A DNA stretch of 6,184 bases from a bacterium (lineage in GTDB: Bacteria; Patescibacteria; Microgenomatia; Levybacterales; GWA1-39-11). Location of the stretch: assembly GCA_021825285.1 (NCBI GenBank), contig JAKAHW010000060.1, forward strand, positions 1 to 6,184, read 5' to 3'. The position numbers and the translations under genes are program-made. Below are positions 1 through 6,184 of the stretch, one piece after another. The stretch's first letter is position 1, and each line of letters starts with the position of its first letter. Under the pieces are notes generated by a model. The model was given only the letters and a program-made list of their open reading frames with translations. It was not told where the DNA came from and did no database searches.

Positions 1-233
1 CTTTAGGAGCATCCGAAGGCCAAGCTATGTTTGGAGAATTAGCAGACGCATTAGTTGAACCATCCTCCATCGCAGGACTACCGGGAATAAATGTCCGTTC
101 CGGCTTTACAAAGGACGGTCTTCCTATCGGACTTCAAATAATGGGTCCTCAGTTTTCGGAAGAATTAATTCTAAGAGTTGCCCATCAATTTGAAAAACAT
201 ACGGACTTTAGAAGTAAAAAACCAAATCTATGA
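1..233 (+). CDS. gatA: Glutamyl/aspartyl-tRNA amidotransferase subunit A, 3' end (5' truncated by window)
   Basis: GatA is the amidase subunit of the GatCAB complex. It hydrolyses glutamine and supplies ammonia to GatB, which amidates misacylated Glu-tRNA(Gln) and/or Asp-tRNA(Asn) in the cytoplasm. Only the C-terminal 76 or so residues are present, read in the frame starting at base 3. The segment GLPGINVRSGF followed by GLPIGLQIMGPQFSEE and LRVAHQFEKHTDF is the conserved end of amidase-signature GatA proteins. The catalytic Ser-cisSer-Lys triad lies upstream, outside the window. The ATG at 27 is an internal methionine, not the start, because the frame is open to the window edge and the upstream residues LGASEGQA also fit GatA. 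Its stop overlaps the gatB start as ATGA, which supports a gat operon. The product is well supported by both the motif run and the adjacent gatB; only the specificity (Gln, Asn or both) is undetermined. Confidence 0.95.
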   Translation, partial: LGASEGQAMFGELADALVEPSSIAGLPGINVRSGFTKDGLPIGLQIMGPQFSEELILRVAHQFEKHTDFRSKKPNL

Positions 234-1564
234 ACCATAAACCAATTATAGGGCTAGAAGTACACGTAGAGCTAAAAACAAACTCTAAAATGTTTTGTGG
301 GTGTACAGCTTTTTATTTTGGCGAAGAACCAAACACTCACACATGCCCTGTTTGTCTTGGACTTCCCGGAGCGCTCCCTGTTCCTAATAAAAAAGCCATA
401 GAATGGTGCATTATGATAGCCCAAGCCTTGAACTGCAAGATCAATAAAGTCTCAAAATTTGACCGCAAGAACTATTTTTACCCTGATCTTGCCAAAGGAT
501 ATCAAATCAGCCAATACGATCAGCCTTTTGGTGAAAAAGGATCAATTACTGTTCAAAAGGATAAGGATTCAAAAGAAACCAAAACTATAAGAATCACTCG
601 CGTACACATGGAGGAAGATACGGGAAAACTTACTCACGCAACTATTGATGGGAAAAAAGTTTCCTTAGTCGATTTCAACCGTTCTGGAGTTCCGCTTGTT
701 GAAATTGTCACGGAACCTGACTTTGATAATGAGTTTCAAGTAATCCAGTACCTCCAAAAACTTCAAAAAATTGTCCGTTATCTTGATGTTTCCAACGCGG
801 ATATGGAAAAAGGGGAAATGCGCCTAGAGCCAAACATATCTCTGGCAGAAATAGGTTCTAGCGAATTACCAAGTTATAAAGTGGAAGTAAAAAATATCAA
901 CTCATTTAGCTTTGTCGGGAAAGCGATAAGGTTTGAAATTGAAAGACAAACAAAAATCTTGGATGAAGGAAAAACACCGACTCAAGAAACCAGAGGCTGG
1001 TCAGACACTAAAAATGAAACTGTTTCGCAACGCTCAAAAGAAGAAGCGCACGATTATAGATACTTCCCCGAGCCTGATATTCCGCCTATTTTGTTTACTG
1101 ATGAACAAATTCAAAAATTGGCAAACAAAATCGGAGAATTGCCTGATAAAAAAATGGAACGGTTCCAAAAAGAGTTTAGCCTCTCACCCTATGATGCAGA
1201 AATCGTTACAAGAGAAAAAGACGTGGCAGATTATTTTGAAGAAGCAGTAAAAGTAGGTAAAGCTCACAATGTATCGGCAAAACAAATTGCAAATCTAATA
1301 ATTAACAAAAAAATAGACACAGACAATATATTACCCGCAAAACTTATTGAAATGGTTTTGGCCGAAAATAAAAAAGATGAAATCAGCCCAGAATTACTTG
1401 AAAACGCGGTTAAAAAAGTATTAAATGATAACTCAAAAGCAGTAGAAGAATATAAATCTGGTAAAGAAAATGTTCTTCAATTTTTGTTAGGTCAAGTTAT
1501 GAGAGAGGTTAAAATGAAAACAGACACACAAATAGTGATAAACAAAATAAAGGAGCTTATATGA
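230..1564 (+). CDS. gatB: Glutamyl/aspartyl-tRNA amidotransferase subunit B
   Basis: GatB is the kinase/transamidase subunit of GatCAB. It phosphorylates the Glu or Asp carried on misacylated tRNA and amidates it with ammonia channelled from GatA. The 444-residue protein starts with IIGLEVHVELKT, where E10 and H12 match the metal-binding pair of the catalytic cradle. The family signature FDRKNYFYPDLAKGYQISQ spans residues 77-95, followed by VHMEEDTGKL (125-134), NRSGVPLVEIVTEPD (150-164), a QETRGW segment (252-257) and RYFPEPDIPP (277-286). C23, C25, C39 and C42 form a CxC-x13-CxxC set expected to bind zinc, as in a subset of GatB proteins. The C-terminal tRNA-binding YqeY-like helical domain (about 320-444) ends in a recognisable KAVEEYKSGKENVLQFLLGQVM block. 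Typical GatB proteins are about 475 residues, and the shortening seems to lie in the middle of this tail. The start is fixed by the ATGA overlap with gatA; no good Shine-Dalgarno precedes it, so coupled translation is likely. The stop overlaps the next start in the same way. Confidence 0.97.
   Translation: MNHKPIIGLEVHVELKTNSKMFCGCTAFYFGEEPNTHTCPVCLGLPGALPVPNKKAIEWCIMIAQALNCKINKVSKFDRKNYFYPDLAKGYQISQYDQPFGEKGSITVQKDKDSKETKTIRITRVHMEEDTGKLTHATIDGKKVSLVDFNRSGVPLVEIVTEPDFDNEFQVIQYLQKLQKIVRYLDVSNADMEKGEMRLEPNISLAEIGSSELPSYKVEVKNINSFSFVGKAIRFEIERQTKILDEGKTPTQETRGWSDTKNETVSQRSKEEAHDYRYFPEPDIPPILFTDEQIQKLANKIGELPDKKMERFQKEFSLSPYDAEIVTREKDVADYFEEAVKVGKAHNVSAKQIANLIINKKIDTDNILPAKLIEMVLAENKKDEISPELLENAVKKVLNDNSKAVEEYKSGKENVLQFLLGQVMREVKMKTDTQIVINKIKELI
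1549..1555 (+). promoter_or_regulatory. Shine-Dalgarno site for the GGDEF gene
   Basis: AAAGGAG lies within the last codons of gatB, five bases before the ATG at 1561. It is the best-placed ribosome binding site in the window; gatB and dnaE have no comparable sequence, and the atpB one is too close to its start. It supports the ATG at 1561 as the true start of the GGDEF gene and suggests that gene can recruit ribosomes itself, in addition to re-initiation through the ATGA overlap. Confidence 0.75.
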
Positions 1565-2238
1565 GCGAGGACACGCTGGGGTCTGAAGCCCAAAATTCAG
1601 GAAGTACGAACTTTTCAACCCTCAAGCATATTCATAGAAGAAATCGGGAGAGTGTTCAAGATTCCTTTTTCAAAAGAGGGAAAAACTTCACGGCACCCGA
1701 CCAAAAAGGTTTGGTCTCCGATTTGTCAAAACAGCTAACCAGAAAAGAAACAGAAGGGCAAATTGACGCTTTAACTGGATTATTAAACAGAAATGGCTTC
1801 GAAATAGGTTTGTCGCGAGAGGTACTGGAAGCAAAAAGAAATAACACGACACTAACAGCTATTGTATTGGATGCAAATAAGCTAAAAGCGATAAATGACT
1901 CACAAGGACATGAAGCCGGAGATAAATACCTAAAGTTGATAGGAGAAGCTTTAAAAGAGGCAGGAAGAACGGGGGACATAATAGCAAGAACAGGAGGAGA
2001 TGAGTTTGTAATTGTCCAAAAAAACACGACAGAAGATGGGGTAAAATCATGGTGGGAAAGAGCTAATGCGATATTTAACGAAAAAGGGATTTCAATTGCT
2101 GCAGGAGTCTCAAATATAGACTTAAATGGTAAAGAAACATCGATAAAAAATGCTGACCAGGCAATGTATGCTGCAAAAGAAGCATCAAGAACGCAAGGAA
2201 ACCAAATAAGATTTTTTAAACCGGCAGTTTTAGCTTAA
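1561..2238 (+). CDS. Soluble GGDEF-domain protein, predicted diguanylate cyclase
   Basis: Predicted to condense two GTP into cyclic di-GMP in the cytosol. The GGDEF domain covers about residues 66-220 of 225. It opens with [12 protein letters not shown] (69-80), contains the metal-binding D104, N112 and D121 (in [11 protein letters not shown]) expected to contact the guanine base, and the signature GGDEF at 145-149. R136-T-G-D139 sits exactly five residues before GGDEF, the position of the RxxD inhibitory I-site. The domain ends with [13 protein letters not shown] (198-210). The aspartate at 121 argues against the cGAMP-making Hypr variant, which has serine there. Residues 1-60 are polar, basic in part (HRRNRES) and of no recognised family; there is no transmembrane segment, PAS, GAF, REC or EAL domain. 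The start has a good ribosome binding site and overlaps the gatB stop; the stop is one base before dnaE. Membership of the same transcript as gatB and dnaE is likely, but a functional link is unproven. Confidence 0.92.
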   Translation: MSEDTLGSEAQNSGSTNFSTLKHIHRRNRESVQDSFFKRGKNFTAPDQKGLVSDLSKQLTRKETEGQIDALTGLLNRNGFEIGLSREVLEAKRNNTTLTAIVLDANKLKAINDSQGHEAGDKYLKLIGEALKEAGRTGDIIARTGGDEFVIVQKNTTEDGVKSWWERANAIFNEKGISIAAGVSNIDLNGKETSIKNADQAMYAAKEASRTQGNQIRFFKPAVLA

Positions 2239-2239
2239 A

Positions 2240-5200
2240 ATGGCAGATTTCGTACACCTTCATAACCACTCCGAGTATTCTTTATTGGACGGTCTTTCTA
2301 AAATGAACGACATGGTTAACCGTGCTAAAGAATTGGGTATGCCGGCTTTAGCAATTACGGACCACGGAAATATGTATGGAACCATCAAGTTTTATAAAGC
2401 CTGTAAAGAAGCCGGAATCAAGCCGATAATCGGGTGCGAAATATACATTGCAAAAAAAACCAGACACGATAAAACCGTTGAGGACAAAGACTACAACCAT
2501 TTAATTTTGCTTGCCAAAAATAATATCGGTTACAAGAATTTAATGAAGATTGTATCGACTTCTCACCTTGAAGGATTTTACTACAAGCCAAGAACCGATA
2601 TCCATTTACTTCAGGAATTTTCCGAAGGCTTAATTTGCCTTACTGCCTGCGTAAACGGATACATTAGTGAACCGTTATTGAATAACGAAAATGAAGAATC
2701 GTCCAGGAGATTAAAACAACTCCAAGCAATATTTAAAGAAAACTTATATCTTGAAGTTCAAAGACACTTAAATGTTCCTCTTCAAGAACCGCTAAATAAA
2801 AAGTTGATTGAAGTTTCAAGACGCGAAGGAATTCCTCTTGTTGCGACAAACGACAACCACTATATAGGAAAAACAGACTCAGAAGCTCAGGAAATCCTTT
2901 TATGTATCGGAACCCAGACAACAATTGATACCCCTAACCGTAAATTAACAATGATGGATTCCCCGGATTTCTATATCAAGCCCCCTGAGGAGATGGAAGC
3001 CCTTTTCCAAGATTTACCTGAAGCCATCTCAAATTCTGTAAAAATAGCCGAAATGTGCAACCTCGAGTTAGAGCTGGGAAAGTGGATTATGCCTATTTTT
3101 GATGTTCCGGACGGATTATCAGCGGAAGCATATTTAAAAAAACTTGTTTACGAAGGGCTTGAAAAAAGATTTGAGGAAGTAACGGATGAAATCCGTGAAA
3201 GGGTAGATTATGAGCTTTCTATCATCACTAAAAAAGGATACGAAGCGTATTTTCTTATAGTCTCCGACTTTGTAAATTGGGCGAAAGAAAATGGTATTTC
3301 CGTAGGTCCGGGAAGAGGATCAGCTGCCGGATCTGCTGTTTCTTACGCCCTTAATATTACTGACGTAGACCCTTTTTACTTCAAGCTTCCATTTGAAAGG
3401 TTTTTAAATCCGTACAGACCATCAGCTCCCGATATAGACCTTGATTTTGCAGATACCAGACGTGACGAAGTCATAAAATACGTTACCGAGAAATACGGAG
3501 AAGACAAGGTTGCCCAAATTATAACTTTTGGAACAATGGAGGCGAGAGGCTCAGTTAGGGATGCAGGGCGTGCTCTTGGTATGCCATACGCCGGACCGGA
3601 CAGAATTTCAAAAATGATTCCCCCAGGTTGGCAAGGCCACGCAATGACAATTGAAAAAGCGCTAGAACAAAGTCCCGACCTTTCGATGGCCTACAAAACG
3701 GAACCTGAAACAAAAAGGCTTTTGGACGTTGCAAAAAAACTTGAAGGAGTAGCACGTCACGCTTCAGTACATGCAGCAGGGGTTGTCATAGCCGATAAAC
3801 CATTAACCGAGTATACTCCGCTCCAAAGAGAAACTAACGGAGATAAAGTCGTTACCCAATATGACATGTATACTGTTGGAGAAGACGGAGTCGGACTCTT
3901 AAAAATGGATTTTTTGGGACTGAGAAATTTAACTATTATCGAAGAGACTTTAAAGTTTATCAGGCAAAACCAAAACGCTGAGATAGACCTGACAAAACTT
4001 CCCTTGGACGACAAAAAAACGTACGAGCTTCTCTCAAATGCGGAAACGACAGGAATATTCCAGCTTGAATCTTCGGGAATGCGTAGGTATATAAAGGACT
4101 TAAGACCAACTACCATCTTTGATTTAATGGCTATGGTTGCTTTATATAGACCGGGCCCCATGCAAAACATTCCGGAATTTATTGCCAGAAAACACAATCC
4201 AAAACTTATTAAATTTCCCGATCCTCGACTCGAAGAAATATTAGCGCCTTCTTATGGAATCTTAACCTTCCAAGACGACGTTTTATTAACTACTATTGCC
4301 CTGGCCGGCTACACGTGGCTTGATGCTGACAAGTTCCGCAAAGCAATGGGTAAAAAGATTCCGGCAGAAATGAAGAAACAAAGGGAAATTTTTCTTTCGG
4401 GGGCGGTTAAGAACGGGCTAACACAGAAAAAGGCCGAGGAAATTTTTGAGCTTATTGCTCCATTTGCCGGATACGGATTTAACAAAGCTCATGCTGCGTG
4501 TTATGCAACTATCGCTTTTAGGACCGGGTACCTTAAAGCCCATTATCCTGTTGAATTTATGACTGCGCTTCTTACCGCCGAATCTCGCGGCACAACAGGT
4601 CCTGCTAAAAACGAAAAGATCTCTCAAGCAATTGCCGAATGCAGAAGACTAAAAGTCGAAGTTTTACCACCCTCTGTCAACAAATCCGAATTTGAATTTT
4701 CAATAGAGAACAACAAGATACGTTTCGGACTTACAGCCATTAAAAACGTCGGGGCTGCTGCAATCTCGACAATCCTTGAAGCAGGAAAAGATGGAAACTT
4801 TACGGGTCTTTATGATTTCTGTAACCGTGTAGACTTATCAAAAGTCAACAAAAAAACTCTTGAAAGCCTAATAAAAGCGGGTGCAATGGATGAGTTTGGA
4901 AATCGCGCTTCCCTTCTCTCTTCTATGGCAAATGTCGTTGACAAAATTAACAAAGAGGAAAAAGCTAAAATTAAAAACCAGTTCAGTCTTTTTGGTGATG
5001 ACCTTGCCACAAAAAAAAGCTATCAAAAAGACACATTAGTTGAGGATATAGATGAATTTTCTGATAAAGAAAAGTTGTTTTTTGAGAAAGAACTTTTAGG
5101 TTTTTTCCTGACAGACCATCCATTAAACCACGAACTTGACAACTTAATAGCCACGGTTTCCCATAATATAGTCGATTTGGGTGAAGAAAAAGAAGGTACC

Positions 5201-5458
5201 AAAATTAAAATAGGAGGAATTCTTTCACAAGTCAAGAAAATAATAACTCGTAAAAGTAACAGTGAAATGGCTTTTATTACGCTTGAAGACAATGTAGGGT
5301 TTAGTGTTGAGTGTGTTGTGTTTCCTAAAACATATGAAATTGTTAAAGGCCTTTTGAATAGGGATTCTATAATAGTTGTTGAAGGAAAACTTGATTTTAA
5401 GGATGAGAGACCTGTCGTAATCGTCGATACCTTAAGCCGTCTTCGAAGCGTTAATTAA
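2240..5458 (+). CDS. dnaE: DNA polymerase III subunit alpha (replicative polymerase)
   Basis: Catalytic subunit of the replicative DNA polymerase (family C). Of its 1072 residues, 1 to about 270 are the PHP domain, with H8, H10, D17, H42, E67, H87, C137, D205 and H207 in the places of the nine metal ligands. The palm follows, with VGPGRGS (355-361), catalytic D400 and D402 in PDIDLDF and the third aspartate D557 in KMDFLG, numbering nearly as in E. coli DnaE (401, 403, 555). Fingers motifs include [13 protein letters not shown] (605-617), ALYRPGPM (634-641) and [13 protein letters not shown] (744-756). A helix-hairpin-helix lies near 828-848, QFSLFGD at 914-920 fits the internal beta-clamp binding motif, and an OB fold spans about 988-1064. 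The protein then stops, so the C-terminal tau-binding domain of the 1160-residue E. coli enzyme is absent. The ATG at 2240, one base after the preceding stop, gives the standard [13 protein letters not shown] beginning; no clear Shine-Dalgarno is seen, so translation is probably coupled. Confidence 0.98.
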   Translation: MADFVHLHNHSEYSLLDGLSKMNDMVNRAKELGMPALAITDHGNMYGTIKFYKACKEAGIKPIIGCEIYIAKKTRHDKTVEDKDYNHLILLAKNNIGYKNLMKIVSTSHLEGFYYKPRTDIHLLQEFSEGLICLTACVNGYISEPLLNNENEESSRRLKQLQAIFKENLYLEVQRHLNVPLQEPLNKKLIEVSRREGIPLVATNDNHYIGKTDSEAQEILLCIGTQTTIDTPNRKLTMMDSPDFYIKPPEEMEALFQDLPEAISNSVKIAEMCNLELELGKWIMPIFDVPDGLSAEAYLKKLVYEGLEKRFEEVTDEIRERVDYELSIITKKGYEAYFLIVSDFVNWAKENGISVGPGRGSAAGSAVSYALNITDVDPFYFKLPFERFLNPYRPSAPDIDLDFADTRRDEVIKYVTEKYGEDKVAQIITFGTMEARGSVRDAGRALGMPYAGPDRISKMIPPGWQGHAMTIEKALEQSPDLSMAYKTEPETKRLLDVAKKLEGVARHASVHAAGVVIADKPLTEYTPLQRETNGDKVVTQYDMYTVGEDGVGLLKMDFLGLRNLTIIEETLKFIRQNQNAEIDLTKLPLDDKKTYELLSNAETTGIFQLESSGMRRYIKDLRPTTIFDLMAMVALYRPGPMQNIPEFIARKHNPKLIKFPDPRLEEILAPSYGILTFQDDVLLTTIALAGYTWLDADKFRKAMGKKIPAEMKKQREIFLSGAVKNGLTQKKAEEIFELIAPFAGYGFNKAHAACYATIAFRTGYLKAHYPVEFMTALLTAESRGTTGPAKNEKISQAIAECRRLKVEVLPPSVNKSEFEFSIENNKIRFGLTAIKNVGAAAISTILEAGKDGNFTGLYDFCNRVDLSKVNKKTLESLIKAGAMDEFGNRASLLSSMANVVDKINKEEKAKIKNQFSLFGDDLATKKSYQKDTLVEDIDEFSDKEKLFFEKELLGFFLTDHPLNHELDNLIATVSHNIVDLGEEKEGTKIKIGGILSQVKKIITRKSNSEMAFITLEDNVGFSVECVVFPKTYEIVKGLLNRDSIIVVEGKLDFKDERPVVIVDTLSRLRSVN

Positions 5459-5521
5459 TTTACACTTTAAAAGCAATTCATTGTTGACTAATTTCCTATC
5501 TTTTTATACAATAACGAGGTC
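5459..5521 (+). other. dnaE-atpB intergenic spacer
   Basis: This 63-base AT-rich gap is the only intergenic region of any length in the window. It carries the predicted atpB promoter in its second half. I found no GC-rich hairpin followed by a T run, so no rho-independent terminator for the dnaE transcript is evident here, and some read-through into atpB is possible. Confidence 0.7.
5484..5512 (+). promoter_or_regulatory. Sigma70-type promoter for atpB (atp operon)
   Basis: TTGACT (5484-5489) matches five of six bases of the -35 consensus and TACAAT (5507-5512) matches five of six of the -10 consensus, at the ideal 17-base spacing. It is the strongest promoter-like match I noticed in the window and lies in its only real gap. 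The expected transcription start, about seven bases after the -10, falls near 5518-5520, just two to four bases before the atpB ATG. The mRNA would therefore be leaderless or almost so. An overlapping TATACA (5505-5510) is a second possible -10 but its spacing of 15 is poor. Confidence 0.65.
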
Positions 5522-6184
5522 ATGGTTTCACTTCAACCGGAAGTTATCGGTAGTTTTTTTGGTCTTAAAATTACCAACACTATTCTTGCTACTCTATTAG
5601 TAGATTCTCTTCTTTTGACTTTTGTTTTTTTTGTTTCAAAAAATGTAAAACTTATCCCGGGAGCTCTTCAAAATGTAAGCGAAATGGTAATAACCTATTT
5701 CTACGACCTGACTGACCAAATATCCCCCAAGTTTAAGAATGTTATCTTCCCTTGGTTTGCGAGCTTTTTTATCGTTATATTTACCCTAAATATTGTCGGA
5801 CTCTTGCCTGGATTCGGAACAATAGGATTTTTTGAAGAGGAGGGTGGAAAAAAAGTTTTGGTCCCGCTACTTAGGGCGGCAACTAGCGATTTCAACACGA
5901 CATTTGCCCTGGCTACGGTTTCTCTTGTCGTCACTCACTTTTTTAGCATCAAATACAACGGGATCGTAAATTATCTTAAAAGATTTTTCTCTTTAAATCC
6001 TATCTACTTATTTGTTGGAATACTGGAACTTATTTCAGAATTCACAAAATTGTTCTCGCTTTCCTTTAGGCTTTTTGGTAATATTTATGCAGGAGAAGTG
6101 GTGATGACAACAATATCATCGCTATTTGCGTTTGTTGCGCCGCTACCTTTTCTTTTGTTAGAATCTATTGTCGCCTTGGTGCAG
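5522..6184 (+). CDS. atpB: ATP synthase F0 subunit a, 3' truncated by window end
   Basis: Subunit a forms the two proton half-channels beside the c-ring in the membrane part of F1F0 ATP synthase. The 221 residues seen contain most of the protein, with hydrophobic helices at about 17-39, 73-96, 126-143, 160-180 and 196-221. The hallmark FRLFGNIYAGE (182-192) carries the essential R183, N187 and E192, equivalent to E. coli R210, N214 and E219. E214 and Q221 align with E. coli H245 and Q252. LRAATSDFNTTFALA (117-131) is the conserved segment before helix 3. A charged loop (about 99-116, FGTIGFFEEEGG and on) precedes it. The start at ATG 5522 is forced: an in-frame stop lies at 5489-5491 with no other start between. 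GAGGT ends one base before the ATG, too close for normal ribosome binding. Roughly the last helix is cut off. It probably heads an atp operon continuing beyond the window. Confidence 0.95.
   Translation, partial: MVSLQPEVIGSFFGLKITNTILATLLVDSLLLTFVFFVSKNVKLIPGALQNVSEMVITYFYDLTDQISPKFKNVIFPWFASFFIVIFTLNIVGLLPGFGTIGFFEEEGGKKVLVPLLRAATSDFNTTFALATVSLVVTHFFSIKYNGIVNYLKRFFSLNPIYLFVGILELISEFTKLFSLSFRLFGNIYAGEVVMTTISSLFAFVAPLPFLLLESIVALVQ

Noticed and set aside
933..1250. Open reading frame of 105 codons on the + strand, alternative frame inside gatB
   Set aside because: The gatB frame is conserved throughout this stretch (QETRGW, RYFPEPDIPP); the alternative product is Lys-rich low complexity typical of an out-of-frame reading of AT-rich DNA.
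1656..2027. Open reading frame of 123 codons on the - strand inside the GGDEF gene
   Set aside because: It is antisense to the conserved GGDEF motifs, Ser/Phe-rich as expected from reversed codons, and has no supporting start signal.
3757..4197. Open reading frame of 146 codons on the - strand inside dnaE
   Set aside because: It lies wholly opposite the conserved polymerase core of dnaE, and its translation shows no recognisable domain; it is a shadow of the coding strand.
5441..5458. Short palindromes CTTCGAAG and TTAATTAA at the end of dnaE, considered as a terminator
   Set aside because: They are tiny self-complementary words with no loop, no GC-rich stem and no following T run, and they lie within coding sequence including the stop codon.
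5701..5934. Open reading frame of 77 codons on the - strand opposite atpB
   Set aside because: It opposes the helix 2 to TSDFNTT region of atpB, which is clearly coding on the + strand.
1..6184. Alternative genetic code (UGA as glycine), considered because of the CPR-like proteins
   Set aside because: TGA ends gatA and gatB at the expected positions, and conserved glycines throughout are encoded by GGN codons.
1..6184. Defence system, CRISPR array, prophage, insertion sequence or tRNA gene
   Set aside because: Nearly all sequence is accounted for by five recognisable genes, and no direct or inverted repeat structure, transposase or cloverleaf was seen.

Overview
The window is AT-rich bacterial DNA, densely packed, with every supported gene on the + strand and read in the standard bacterial code (TGA is a stop at the ends of gatA and gatB, so this is not a UGA=Gly lineage). 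The protein style resembles Candidate Phyla Radiation (Patescibacteria, possibly Microgenomates). The signs are compact gene packing, few Shine-Dalgarno sequences, a GatB shorter than usual, and an ATP synthase subunit a with a charged loop of a kind I associate with that group. This placement is inference from recalled sequence patterns, not a search result.

Layout. Positions 1-233 hold the 3' end of gatA and 230-1564 hold the complete gatB; the two encode parts of the GatCAB amidotransferase that makes Gln-tRNA(Gln) and/or Asn-tRNA(Asn). Positions 1561-2238 encode a small soluble GGDEF protein with all the residues expected of an active diguanylate cyclase, including a product-inhibition site. 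Positions 2240-5458 encode DnaE, the alpha subunit of replicative DNA polymerase III. It carries an apparently intact PHP metal site and stops just after its OB fold. These four genes overlap by 4 bases (ATGA), overlap by 4 bases (ATGA), and are separated by 1 base, so they look like one translationally coupled transcript whose promoter lies upstream of the window.

A 63-base gap (5459-5521) follows. It contains a good sigma70-like promoter (TTGACT, 17 bases, TACAAT) directly against the start of atpB (5522 to beyond the window end), the a subunit of the F0 proton channel. The atp operon probably begins here, with a nearly or fully leaderless mRNA.

The most notable feature is the gene arrangement: a predicted c-di-GMP synthase, with no sensor domain, embedded and translationally coupled between a tRNA-amidation gene and the replicative polymerase gene. 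I saw no mobile elements, CRISPR array, RNA gene or clear rho-independent terminator, and nothing I can call a wholly new system.
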